Notes under the pieces: model-generated
Database searches by the model: none
What the model was told of the DNA's origin: nothing
Seen by the model: the letters and a program-made list of their open reading frames with translations, nothing else
Assembly (NCBI GenBank): GCA_010093685.1
Contig: MU006227.1
Location: 498,154-562,153 of the forward strand
Source of the DNA: Ophiobolus disseminans
Taxonomy: Eukaryota; Ascomycota; Dothideomycetes; Pleosporales; Phaeosphaeriaceae
DNA: 64,000 nucleotides
Direction: 5' to 3'
Made by a program: the position numbers and the translations under genes
Part shown: positions 19,900 to 31,581 of the stretch, piece by piece
Layout of the letters: the number at the start of each line of letters is the position of its first letter
How positions within the stretch are numbered: the first letter of the stretch is position 1

Positions 19900-22800
19900 C
19901 TTTCAGGTCACGTGTCTCCCATTTTCTATGTGTATAAATCCTCCACTTCTCCTCCCAGTCTTGTATTTCTCATCACGCATCTTTGGAAAAGCTGTACCAA
20001 AACAACATAAGCAACGTTTTATGGAGCTGTGTCTCTCTTCTTCCTTTCAAAAGCAACGTGCCCGTTTTGCCATGAGTTTGCTCGTCTTGAAACACCTGTC
20101 CGATCTGTTCCATGTCCTCCTCTTCGAACGTCTTCAAAAACATATCGCCTCAAATCATGGCTACGAGACCTCCACTCGCCTCCAAAATGGTGTTTAAAAA
20201 CATCGATGAGCGATTGGACGACTCTGGCCTTCCAAACGCACAGTTCGTTCAGGATATGTTCTACCAGTTCCTCGGTTTGGCTATCAATCTCCAAATTTTG
20301 GATTGCATGACGGTTGTGGAAGTGTACAGAGACCGACAGAAACAAGGCATATCTTGTGCTGCTTCGAGCACGGTGCAACGAAACGAATATTGCACGCATC
20401 CATGGTTCGAGACTTTGTGTGTGTTAAATCGACAACATTTTACCATTATGGAACTGTTTTCGAGGCTGCCCAATGTCTTCTTCTGTCTCAGAAAAGGACT
20501 CAGTGGCGCGCTATGAGAGCTGGCGCGCCGAGAAACAACGACTAACACGATGATGTGTGTGAATCAGGGTTGGTGTATGCTGATGTGTGCTGCGGCACGG
20601 CAATCTTTGGAACACGTTCTTTAGACTTAAAAGACAGATAGTGACACTACATGGTTTCCGGCTGCTGTCGGAAAGAAGATACGTGAGCCGCATGTGTTTT
20701 CCGGAAACGCTACGGTGTCTTCCGGGTGTGCAACGCCGCAAGAACGAGCTTGCACGTACGCCGCGAAGGAGTGAGGGGTATATAACCCATCACTCCTCTG
20801 CCTTCTTACAACTTCGTTACAACACCAATTTGTACTCTCCAAAAGTAGAGGTGAACCAGCCTATGTGCTTGCGCCTGCTCTCCTCTTCAAAAGGGAGTCT
20901 TAGCACAGCATGGTCGAGAAACTCGCCTTCCAAGGTTCTGATTCAAATGTGTTCACAGACGCCCCATATGCTGTGTGGTTTTGTCGGAAACAGATATCTG
21001 GAGTATGTATGTCGGCGACTCCCGAATGTTAGCCTGTAGGACAGAGTCGAAAACAGGAAACCATTATACCATGCGGATCTTGGGAACGTTGCCGTTGATA
21101 TATAAGTCGTAGCCGCACTATCCGACTTATCAACACTAAACACAACAGAGACCGTTTTTCGAAAAATTATACTTTCCGGCACTCATGTGCTTCGCTGCTT
21201 GTGTTGGGCTAAGTCGTACCAAGATCAAGATACCGACAGCGGATGGGTTTGGGAGCTCTTCGCTGCTTCAAAATCTCAGGGCTACCATCGTATGAGGATC
21301 TGAATCTCGTCTTACTTCTGGTTCATTAGGATCCGCAGAACACACACTCAACCACACTCTATTCCGAAACTCGTATGGAAAGACATGATGGAGCAAAATT
21401 GCAGGATAAAGCTATTTCCATAGCGCACATTGTCGGATATTATGGCGTCGACGTCCGGACTTCCTTTAACAACCAATGCACCAAAGCTATGCGGAGAACC
21501 GAAAGGTCGCGAACCGAGTGACATGACCTCTCCGCCCTTTCCAAGCTTTCCGTTCCTTAAAATTTTCGCACCTCCGAATCATGTGGAACGCCCCACCGAA
21601 CCTAGTTCTGCATATAAACCTCGCCTCTCCACCCTCAACTTCCTTTCTTTTGTTATCAACACAGCTGCAAAAAACATCAAAGTGGTCAAAATTCTGGGTT
21701 ATGGAGGCCTGGAGTTCCAAAGGTCGCATTCTTTTGCTGGATGTGTGAGGAGGGAACGACTTCTGAAATATAGTGGCGGTTCCTCGCATGTCTGAGAAGC
21801 AGAATCGGACACAAATTCTCCCCATGATTTGGGAAGTCCTGGGAGTGAGCATAAACCTTATAAGGAAGTGCACCATGGTTATTCCAAACAAGGACGCACA
21901 GCAACACATGGTCGAGTTGAAAGTAGCGGTCATTTAGAAGATAGATGACACCAAACTTATGAGTGTCGAAGCATCGAGCTTAAGATGCTGACGGAAATTT
22001 TGTGCTCAGAAGCGACAGTGGACTGGGCCCATGAGGTGTGTGTGTGGCCGCGCTAAGCATCGGAATATGGGGCGCATCAAACTCATGAGTGTCGAAGCAC
22101 AGAGCTAAACACAACATGAAAGATGTCACGCTCGAAAATGAGGTTAACATAAGAGTATGGAGTGTGGGTGTGGTTGTGCCGAGCACCGGAATAGCAACGA
22201 CATCAGCTTTATGTTGCTCGAAGCACGAAGTTGAACACGGCATGGAAGACGTCGCAGTCAAAAAGAGAAATGCCATCGAGACATGACTGGGTTGTGGGTG
22301 TGATTGCGCAAAAGCCATAATTTCCACATCCTCACTCGAACGCTTACCACTTCCAGCATCGCGGAGTGTGGTTTCTATCCAGAAACCCTTTGGGACAGTG
22401 TCCATGAGTTGGTGTCGGATGTAGAGACAGGGCAAAAGTGAGAAGAAGGTTTCTGTATTGAGAGAGCTACATAGAGCGATTATATACACAACATGATGAG
22501 TAAGCCAGTGACTAAGAGTCACGTGGAGATGCAGTCCGCAGTGTACCATGTGAACAAAGGTGCCAGGCTGACAGTTGGGGTCGCGGAGCGTGACAAAAAA
22601 TGGCATCTAGGACTTCAATGTTCTTCGAAGCTTTGATCCTGACACTGCATAAGAGATTTCGCGCTCGAAGCGACTAGAACAAAATTCTATAAAGTGTGGT
22701 TCTAGTTGCGCGATGTACAAACTCTACTTTCAAATCTTAATTCCCGAGGTCATTACGAGAAGCACCACCTTCAACATAGCGAAGTGTGGTGCCTCTCAAC

Positions 22801-23500
22801 TGAAAATCTAAAGGACATGTTCCATGAGTGGGAAGCAGGTTGAGCGGCGCAAACCATCAGCCTAATTGTTTATATTTCTCGAAGTAATAATCTCTATGCG
22901 CCATGGGAGACTTCGTGCTCAGGAGCTAGCAGGACAAGAAAATATGCCCCGTGTTTCTGGTTGCGCGAAGTATAAATCTCGTCCCCCGTCTCGACCAATT
23001 CCCATTCTCACAACCCACCCCGAGCTTCGTAGAGTGTGGTGTTTCTCTAAAAGTCTTCGAGGCACATTGTATGAGTGGGAGGCTTTTTTGGCGACACGAA
23101 AACCAGCTCAAGGTGTCCCGATGTTTTTTCGAACTAAACCCAAGTCTTCATGCGCCGTGAAAGACTTCGTGCTCGAAAGCGAGGAATACACGAAGTATAG
23201 AGCGTGCGTGTGGCTGCGCGAGGTTCCGACGTGCTCATGTGTCTCGAAGCGACGGTCCTGCGAGACACCATAGTTGTTTTGGCGCTCGAAAAAGAAGATG
23301 AGGATCGTCATGACTGGGATTGGGGTGTGAGTGATAGCGCGAGGAATATAAAATCTACATCCAAGTCTCTATTCAACGGCAACACTCTGGAGGGTCGGGC
23401 TGAAACACCGACGTTCAAGGATCATAGTTGGCCGCGTGCGGTGTTTTCTCGAAAATTGGACAGGAATGCATTGATGACTGAGAGAGCGGTGGAAATACAC
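19900..23500. repeat. Gene-poor array of diverged repeats with TATA-like boxes
   Basis: No coherent gene fits this 3.6 kb. Instead, short blocks recur. Block 1 is TTCGAA..CATG..AAGACTTCGTGCTCGAA followed within about 40-60 bp by GTGTGG.TGCGCGA. Copies lie near 21985, 22095, 22215, 22650, 22895, 23150 and 23275. Block 2 is CGAAGTGTGGTG..CATGAGTGGGA, with copies near 22360, 22780 and 23030. TATA-type boxes followed by CT-rich sequence recur near 19929, 20780, 21100, 21610 and 22980. The pattern suggests repeated duplication of a small promoter-plus-gene unit that has since decayed. Copies differ too much for me to set unit borders. Confidence 0.5.
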
Positions 23501-23724
23501 AATATATACAGGACGTGGATCTAACAGCTATTCCAGTTAACGCATGTATGCCGAAGATCGACTGCTAGCCAACCCATGTGGAGGCTTGGATTATGTACGA
23601 AATGGTGCGACTCGGAATCGATGCGTAACACTTAGAAGGAACTGTGGAAGTCATATGGCTAACGCCGGAACCTACACGGTTGCGAGATTTGGCACTGTCA
23701 ACCCCGCTGCTCGACTGCCACCAC

Positions 23725-25317
23725 TCAAGTATGTCCACGGAACTGATCCCTCGCCGGCCGCTGATCAAACCCACTCAAGTCCTCGCCCTCTGTCTCCTCG
23801 CGATGCGCATGTCCCTCATGCTGTCCACCCGCATGATCATGCTCGTGGTCATGGCTATTCCCATTCAACTTCTCATCCCACGGATGCCCCTCACCCACAT
23901 CTTCCCATGGATCGCCCTCCCACGTCATCCACGTCGCATGGCCCCTAACATTGTCCTCCAAATCGCCACAGCGCTTACTCTCCCAACTCTCCCTCCCCAA
24001 TAGCACGCCCCAATGCTTTCTCGCACGGCCCGCCCAGTACTTTGCGCGGTCCTCGATGCCGAAGCTGGACCACGTGTACGCAAGAATTTCTTCGTACATG
24101 GGGGTGTCGGTGTGCAAGTCTTCCTCGTCGAGGGCTTTGATGAGGTTGGGGAGTAGGCCGAGGAGTTGCGGGGAGTCGGCTGGGTCAGTGGGGAGAACGG
24201 ATTTCAGGGCTTTGATTTCGGAAAGGCGGTCGTTGGAGGCCTCGATGTCGTCTTCCGAGGCTTGGCAGAGGGAGCAGAGGCAGTTGAAGTTGAGATTTGC
24301 CTTGATGGTGAGCATGCGACGCTTGCGGGAGCGCTTTTCAAAGCCGTCTGTTGAAGTTAGGGATGATGCTTGGGATGTGTTTGAGAAGGCTGGGCTTACA
24401 ACTTAAAGTGATCTCTTCACCGGGCTTGATGTCTTTGAGAGCTACGACGTCGAAGGCGAGCGTGTAGTCGTTGAAACGCCAGATAGCGTTCGGTCGGCAT
24501 GCATGGTTGATTCGCTGCACGTGATCAGGTCTTTAGTAGTCAAATATGGTCATCTTCTTGCACTTACAGCAACCTCAGGCGTGAGTGCCAGCAGTTGAGG
24601 AACTTCGTCCACCCACGGCCACTTGACCTCGATACCGTTCGTTTTCACGAGATCAAAAGCCTCGGATCCGCCCCAGCTCTTCGCCAAGCTCTTCACCGTC
24701 TTCTTCGTCTTCGCGGGCAACTGTCCGACCGCCTTGCTTAGCACAAGCTCTCTCTGCGTGGTTGATGGCGTTGTCATGAATTGCTTGGAAACAAATAGTA
24801 CCGGCGACTTGACGATTAAACTCTCGCCAGCGAAGATGGCCGCAACATCTTTCTTCGCAAATAGACCCTTGCCTCTATCCTCTGTTTCCTTGACCTCCCA
24901 CATTCCCATCTCTTCTCCGATTTCGCCCTCTGCGCCGCCGACCGCCATGGCGTATGTTTCGGTAGTGATACTTGCCGCGACTTCCGGGCTGACGATAAAG
25001 CTAATCCCGCGGCCATTGTTGTAGTTCGCGTTTGTGTATGCGCATAATGTTTGATGCACGCCCAGCCCTTCCTCCTCCTCGTTCGGAAAGACCACATTCA
25101 CACAAGTCGGATTGTACGTCCATGGGAAAGTATTGAACGTGTAGCCATCCTGTGCGACTGAGCATGTGGTTGGAGCTGTTTTGACGATGCCATCGTGCAC
25201 AGCAGGACTGATTGCCGTGTAGAAAAGTTCCGCTGTCGCTATTCCTGAGAAAAGAAGGGCCGATAGTACGAGATCTACGGGCAAGAGCCTCTGACGATGG
25301 TATACCTTCGCCATCAT
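23725..25317 (-). CDS. SET-domain protein with signal peptide
   Basis: Read downward, exons are 25317-24568, 24514-24400 and 24347-23725, giving 495 aa. The start MMAKVYHRQRLLPVDL runs into a hydrophobic segment (VLSALLFSGIATA) that looks like a signal peptide or anchor, unusual for a SET protein. SET landmarks are GKGLFAKKDV near residue 150, RINHACRPNAIWRF directly after the first splice (residue 251) and EITLSYG across the second splice near 288. Then follow a Cys-rich post-SET-like NFNCLCSLC, a helical tail and a His/Asp-rich segment near the end (HDHEHDHAGGQHEGHAH). The family transfers methyl groups to lysines. This secreted-type subgroup is common in filamentous fungi and uncharacterised. 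The frame above ATG 25317 opens only with GTG. Confidence 0.85.
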
Positions 25318-26097
25318 CTGGAGAATTGCGAGAGGCAACGGGACTGGAGGATCAAGGAATGAGAAGGAGAAAGAACGTGTTATCAACACCTCGCGACGTT
25401 GATAAAACTTCCGCTTGCGCACGGAAGCCACGTTTCATCATGTGGAGATTTGGAGAATCCTGGTCTGAAACAGGCCGGTCGAAGCATAGCTCCCGCGGCT
25501 GTTTGATTGCGTGCATCTAGTCATGGCTCATAAAGACACATTTACGATGGAGGTGGGTTGTCGGATGAACGGTTGATGTCGATGCGCCCCGGTCGTGGTG
25601 AGGCTTGCCCGGCTAAAGCGAGCACGTGAGGAGAACTTTAGCGTCATCATGCGCGCGAGTCGAACTTGCCTTCCTCTACCAACAATCACAACAATAGAGC
25701 ATCTACACATCACAAGTGCAACTCAGTGCACTCGCTTTGACACATTCATGGAGCAAAATCATGTTCGGCGCACTCGTAGATAGCGAGATCCAGCTGCAGG
25801 TCGCAGGAAATAAGTGGCAACAACGGCTGCCACAAGACTACACTATCCTCGTCGACCGACTGCTTCACCACTGGTTTCGCTGTTTCTAATATCATCGATG
25901 ATGTCTGCTTTATTTGGAGAGCAATGGAAATGTTCTCCCCGCAGAACAAGATGCTTGCTCGGCCGTCAAATGGCAAGCTGTTTGTGATGTGCTACAACAG
26001 CAATTTTCGAGCACAACAGTATATATACGTGGCAATGTATGTTCTAGCGCATAATGTTCCCACTTCGACCGCCACCTAGAACACCTCACCTACCATC
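25318..26097. other. Intergenic stretch with TATA box before a relic gene
   Basis: About 780 bp. A good TATA-like sequence (AGTATATATACG) lies near 26018-26030, about 70 bp before ATG 26098. Otherwise nothing recognised. Confidence 0.35.
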
Positions 26098-26338
26098 ATG
26101 TCACTATTCGGTGGCCAACCCAAGCACGAGGATGTCCTCCACAATCGAATGGAACTGATCCGCCCTTCGTGTCATTGCCTTGGTCGTCACGGGGACTAAC
26201 ACGACGGGGAAGTTCTACATGCGTCTCGGATACATGGGAAAATCCATGACAGGTTTCGCGATGCACGAACGTGCGGAGACCCTCGGTGGGTTGCGGCACA
26301 AGGTTGAGACTATGATCGCTGGGAAGGTGGAGGCTTAG
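26098..26338 (+). pseudogene. Possible broken member of the small-protein family
   Basis: ATG 26098 follows a clear TATA box and CT-rich leader and opens MSLFGGQPKHEDVLHNRMEL. The frame stops after about 33 codons. A second frame from about 26166 to the TAG at 26336-26338 reads VIALVVTGTNTTGKFYMRLG and ends ETLGGLRHKVETM. It resembles the exon-2 signature of the gene at 5960 (WLIALVES, then VDGFRTRVEYLL). Total length is one base off from a single frame. A 44-nt GTGTCA..GGGGAAG segment with CTAAC lies at the switch but does not restore the right frame. I favour a frameshifted relic; an unusual intron is the alternative. Confidence 0.35.
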
Positions 26339-26889
26339 ATGGGAGGGTCTCAAATCTGCGACGAGGGTCGAAGGTCAGGTAGATGGGTGTTGAAGCATAG
26401 TAGGAATACGGGTGCGGACCAGCTTAGTACTCTAATGGTAGGCGGAGGTCATACAAGGATCTTTTTGGGGATTCAAGAAAAGCTGTGCCCATCATGATCC
26501 TACCATCTTGACGTCTCGCTAATTCATCTTGATATGCTACTCACCGGTATTCGACATGCGCTCGAGCTATCAGTATACGTAGTACGACGGTATACCTTAC
26601 ACAACATGGCTGGGGAAGACTACGATTGCTTTTCTACGCTTGTGCCAGAACTAATCTGCATCTGTAGTTGTTGCGATAACCCAGTCTTCCTAGTCATGTG
26701 GTATGAAGCGCAATCCAATTCTGATGGCTTGCTCACTGCGACAGCAAGCATTCGTGTAGTTAAGAATTGTCATGCTTCGTTGCTTTTCTGCCACTGGACA
26801 AATCCCCGAACTTATACCTCAACCGTTAAGATAGCAACTTCTAACCCCATTAACAACCGGCTGATGGAGTTGATGAGTATCGAGAGCAC

Positions 26890-28500
26890 GCTTGATCGAC
26901 ATGAGCCATGCCAGCTTGCCAGTATGTACACACACCGGCTACTGCGTGCAATATCGATCGGCAATATGACTCGCATTTAGACAACATGTGCTTCACCTTG
27001 CGAAGGGACTTCAATTCCAATTCCGCTTCGAAGGACTATCTGTTCTCCATGTCCATCTTGTTAGGAAAGCGAGATGGCAACTTCGACATCCGGTTCTACC
27101 AGAATGGAAAAAACATTATGGTCAAGCACTGGTCATCAGACACGCATTGCAGCCCTCGATGGACTACTGCGATTGATGGATGACCAGCCGTTTACATGGC
27201 GAACAGTTGTGCACAGGTAAGAGAAGCTAGGTTCGGAGCAGGAGAATTCTTCCAGTGTGTTCAGCTCCCTTTGTTGGAGGGCGCGTTGGCTGACATGATA
27301 GCCAACAACGGTGTTTGCTCGTTGTGGTTGGCGTGCCGCCTTCGAGTCGAGGCGCATCCATCGTTGAAAGCGGGCGTTCAAAGTCCTGAAATCAAGCCCT
27401 AAAACATATTACTACCACTTATATCGTTTCGAGTGCGCTTACTTATGTGTCACACGACCCTTACCTCAAATAACATGTTGATCGAATGGGCAGATCATGG
27501 CGCACTCACTCGAGTCCCCCCAAACGCGCGATACATATCACCTGCCAGCGCATCGGATCTCCAGCAAACATGATGATGTTATCTGGAACTTAATATCAAG
27601 GTGGCTGTGGCTTCATTCGCGATGCACTCACGATCTCAACGCTGCTCAACAAGCCGACAAAGATTACATCTACCCGCACCAATCGCCAGGGAACAAGAGG
27701 CCTCCTTGTTGAGCACACTATTGCTATTGGAACAATAGCTCGGTTATCTTTGGCCGAAGAGGAAGGCGACGAGCCTGCAAGCCGTAAGCTTATCTCCAGA
27801 CCGAATGGGCAAGCCAGTATGGAACGAGTGGGAACCAAACAGAAAATGGGCCTTACTTTGAATTGTGTGTCAAAGCCCTGTCCTTTCATAGCCTGCAACA
27901 TGTCTTACTACCCAGCCCAAAGATGATCGGCATTGGAAAAGCGAATCCCCAGCTATGTTTGGAATTTGATCAATGATGGCACACAGACTTCGTCAAGGTG
28001 CCTGGTCGCATCAAGGTCTGGTTCAAACCTTTGGCACGCCACCTGGAAGCATTTACGTTGGGCCACATAGAATGTGTGGCTCGCGTTCGGATAATAGCCA
28101 TGTAGCGAACATTGATTCTGAAACCTTCGGTGTACCTCCCACACGAGAGGCCGAAGAGTCTCTGCAAGTTGGTGCGTCAAACTTAGTAAACAAGGTCACC
28201 ATCGAGCTCCAAGTTTTCCAATCCACCGTGCCTGGGCAGTACCACGTGTTGACAGTAGGCGAGAGTGCCGCCCCAGAAGCCTACCTAGACCACAAACTTG
28301 TCTTTCCTCGAACTTTCGAATCCCTGACCACTTAGCAGATATTGAGACAGAGCTATATCAGCATCTGGTCCGAATTTGTTCACGAGAAGTCATTCATGAA
28401 CTCAAAAGTAGTAAATCGATCGATGAGAGTTTGCAAGATTTATTGGTGGTATACCAAAGCTTTGCTAATAGCTTCTCCTCAGTAATTGCTCTGGCATGGC
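26890..28500 (+). pseudogene. Block of decayed coding fragments, family unknown
   Basis: Several plus-strand stretches have protein-like composition but are cut by stops and frame changes. One at about 26977-27175 reads FRQHVLHLAKGLQFQFRFEG and later LPEWKKHYGQALVIRHALQP. One at 27715-27925 includes ARLSLAEEEGDEPASRKLI and CPFIACNMSYYPAQ. One at 28334-28503 reads LADIETELYQHLVRICSREV and ends with TAG. I cannot assign them to one family; they may come from a mobile element or a large accessory gene. The transporter at 28516 ends right beside the block. Confidence 0.35.
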
Positions 28501-28515
28501 GATAGCGCTCGATCT

Positions 28516-30167
28516 TTACAAAATGTAGCGGAAGAGAACGCCAGGACCATTCGCGATGCCCTCTAGGCCGACAGCCTGGTCGGCCTTGCGGTTGAGCTTC
28601 TTAAGCCAGAATCGAAGGATCAGCGACGCAGCAGCACAGCAGACAAGTGCCACCGTCAGCACGATACATCCCATACGATACAGTCTAGGCAGTTGTTAGT
28701 TTGTGGCTGTCTCGAGGGTAAATTCGATGCTTACGGTGCACTCCACTTAGGGTACAAATATGCGGTGGCGATATTTGTCATATTTGACACCGATGTCGCT
28801 AGCGCAAGTACCACAGCCCTCTTCGACTTTGGTCGTGCCACAGTGGCCGAAACCCAAGGGAGAATCAGCTGGAATGCGGAGAACGATCCCATGGCCTGCA
28901 AAAACATCGCAAAGTAGCGAGGACCCGTCTTATATGTGGACATCGAAATGATCTGACCCACTGCGGAGATGGTGCATGCAGTCACTATGTGGAAGCAATG
29001 CTCACCCGAGCGGCCAGAATGCCACGAGTTGAGGATCGAGAAGAGGAAGGCCAGGAAGTAGGGCGGACAGGTAAGGAGCAGCGTTTCGACGCGGGGAAAG
29101 CCGAGAGTCTGTACGATCGAGGGGAAGAAGTACGTGAAGCTCATTGAGACAACAGCGCATGTCTGTATGAATACGAGTAACGGCTAAAAATAAGGTTTTA
29201 TCGTTAGCGACGCCTACGAGGAGAGCTAGACTTAACGTCAATTAGCACACTGGGAACACGTACCACTTTTGGATCAGAGAAAGCTTGCTTCAGTCCGGTG
29301 AACACGGACTCGTTGACCTCGTCCGCCACGCCGTCGTTCTCGCGGTTCAGTCGCCACTGTGCCATTGCTGTCTCTTCTTGCGAGAGAAATGACGTATTCG
29401 AGGGATAGTTAGGAAGAAGCATGTAGCCCGCGAACGCCAGAACGATCGTTAAAGCCCCCTCAATGATGAAGATCCAGCGCCAACTTGGGTAGCCACCGAG
29501 TCCTTCCATTCCATCCACGATACCAGCTGCGATAAGCCCGCCAAAGGCCGAAGAAAGCGTGTAGCCGGAGTAGAAAGTGGCGATGCGACTCGGTAGTTCC
29601 TTACGAGTGTACCAGCAGGAGAGAAAGAAGATGCCTGACTCGTCAGACAGTACTATCAAAATCGATTTCGAATGACTTACACCCAGGAAAGTACGGCGCC
29701 TCTGTGACGCCTACGAGGAATCTAAGCGCAACGAGTCCAGCAAAGTTCTGCACGAAGCCTGTAGCTCCCGAAACAATGCCCCACACAATAACGACTGTCG
29801 GCAGATACAATCTTGGCTTGAAAATAGATAGCAGCATGTTTGAGGGAATCATCATGGAGATGTAACCAGCCCATAACACCATGACAGCTGTTTGGTACTG
29901 GACATCGTCGATGCCGAGCGAGGCCTCAAGACCACCGAGACGCGCGTTGGCAATGGCGTTTCGATCGAGGATATTGAGCAAGAAAAGTACAATCAAGATA
30001 GGGAGTGCTCGAAAGTCGATTTTCCGCACAAGCTTCTTTTCGAGGGCTGCGAGTTCTTCGGGTGTATGGTTTCGTAGGATCTCAGGGACGTTGTTGCGGG
30101 TCTCGGCGGCGGCCTCGATTTGCTCAATGTCAACATCTTTCTCAACGGATTTCCTGTTGACGTCCAT
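28516..30167 (-). CDS. MFS transporter, Dal5/anion:cation symporter type
   Basis: Read downward, exons are 30167-29681, 29634-29264, 29183-28735 and 28684-28516, giving 491 aa with about 12 membrane segments. Family features are the start of the first helix, LPILIVLFLLNILDRNAIANAR, the TEAPYFPGC..FFLSCWYTRKELPSRIA segment across intron 1, the GYPSWRWIFIIEGALTI segment and the NSWHSGR loop. Dal5-type carriers import allantoate, tartrate, nicotinate and similar small organic anions at the plasma membrane. Introns are 46, 80 and 50 nt. Its neighbours are a decayed epimerase and a cytochrome b2-type hydroxy-acid dehydrogenase, so a hydroxy-acid substrate is plausible but only inferred. Confidence 0.9.
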
Positions 30168-30599
30168 AATGACGAGGCGGATGGTAAGATGTGGTGAAGA
30201 AGGCAAGAATTGAGTGACCTCAAACTGGCGCTACCCCACAAACCTGGGGCCCCGAGCTATATATTCCTATCCTGCATAAAGCCCATACAACCCAACATGA
30301 TTATGCCTGCGCCTAAATTAGCACCGTTTCGGCATGTACCGAGCATCGTGGGGGGATGCTCTTTTCCGAACGTTGCATGGAACTCGGCCAAGATGTGGAT
30401 CATCGGCAAGAACGCCGCTGTCTGGTGATGCTGACGTCCATCGTGCAGGCATGGAGGATGCGTACCCCACTATCGGCTGCAGCTAGCCTCGTGACGAAGA
30501 CATATACCTTGACATTCAAGAACAGCAATACCTACACCACAAAAAGGTCCAGAGAAACAGAGGGTACATTAACTCGCAATGACTCGTACCGCGTCCGCC

Positions 30600-31194
30600 T
30601 CAGATTTGACAGATTTCAACTTCCACACAAAAGCGATCTGTGTGATATAGTCTTCTTTTTGCGATCATCAAACATGCGTGTGACAGCACGGGTCTTCGGT
30701 TCACCTGCCATGATATGAATATGCACCTAGAGGTATTCGCACAACATCTTTTCGGCACCATTACTTGTCCCTGGCTTTGGCATTTGAGCTTTCGTGTCGG
30801 GTAGCATGATTGAGTCATTATTAGACGGCTTCACATAAGGCATAGATCACGCTCGCGCCTGGGCATGTCTTTCGGGCGGCTTCGAGAAGGGCGCGGGTAG
30901 CATCGAACTTCATTCTCATCGCGAGCTCGAATTCGGCACCGGCGCCAGAGGAATTGATACCGTGGAAGATTTAGACAGCGTCAACATCCTTAGCAACGGC
31001 ATTGCTAGATTCCGTACAAACGGTTGCCTTTACAGCCTCTATTTGGCTTGGAGATTGATCGTGCGAAAGAACGGGAGGCTCGAGTATGTCGGCCAGGACA
31101 AGAGAGGCGAGTGGGCACCGCTCTCGTCGTCGAGGAGCTTCTATGCCACGAGCTAGCCAATGAAACCGACGACTTCTGTACTCAAAATGCGCAT
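30600..31194 (-). pseudogene. Decayed NAD-dependent epimerase/dehydratase (D-erythronate dehydrogenase-like)
   Basis: Minus-strand remnants in order match one family. Near 31194 MRILSTEVVGFIG, then a TAG, LVA, a TAG and KLLDDESG; both TAG codons sit where the family has Gln. After a frame change come LVLADILEPPV, then KDVDAV, a stop, IFHGINSSGAGAEFELAM, FDATRALLEAARKTCPGA and SVIYA. Further down, near 30800-30730, PKPGTSNGAEKMLCEYL keeps the catalytic-type S..Y-AEK region in altered form. At least four stops and several frame changes make it non-functional. It sits head-to-head with the cytochrome b2-type gene at 31582 and follows the transporter. Confidence 0.65.
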
Positions 31195-31581
31195 AATTCT
31201 TCTGATATCAGATGCCCACCACGAGTCGAGGGACATGTTCAAGCGGGAGTTCTGCAAAGTCGTTGGAAGCGGCGCCCCGACCCAAGGGTATCTTTAGCCA
31301 ATTGGATTGTTTATTCCCATCGTTCTGACTTCCTCCTCATATCATGCCGTATATGCCGGAATGCTTGGTAGGGTGGATCGCGGTTGGTGGTGTTAACGGC
31401 AAGCTCGCGGACAGCGAAAACATCGGTGCTTCTGCCGGACCCACTTTTCGGAAACAACCTCGGCGGAAAGAAGGGCGAAACGCCTACCTCCACCAACCAC
31501 GAGTGCGGCAATCTCATCATCTCAGAGGCTCCATGTATTTGCAAAAGGTTGTCGTACTCGGTTTAGAGATTGACTGGCAAG

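Noticed and set aside
20112..20516. 134-codon ATG frame with some protein-like composition in the repeat array
   Set aside because: It overlaps recurring repeat blocks, has no recognisable domain and no splice-consistent extension. It may be one decayed copy rather than a gene.
21980..22606. 208-codon minus-strand frame
   Set aside because: It runs through two tandem copies of the repeat block and its sequence reflects those repeats. It opens without convincing upstream signals.
26534..26980. 148-codon ATG frame
   Set aside because: Irregular composition, no domain, no neighbour support; probably random or part of the decayed block after it.
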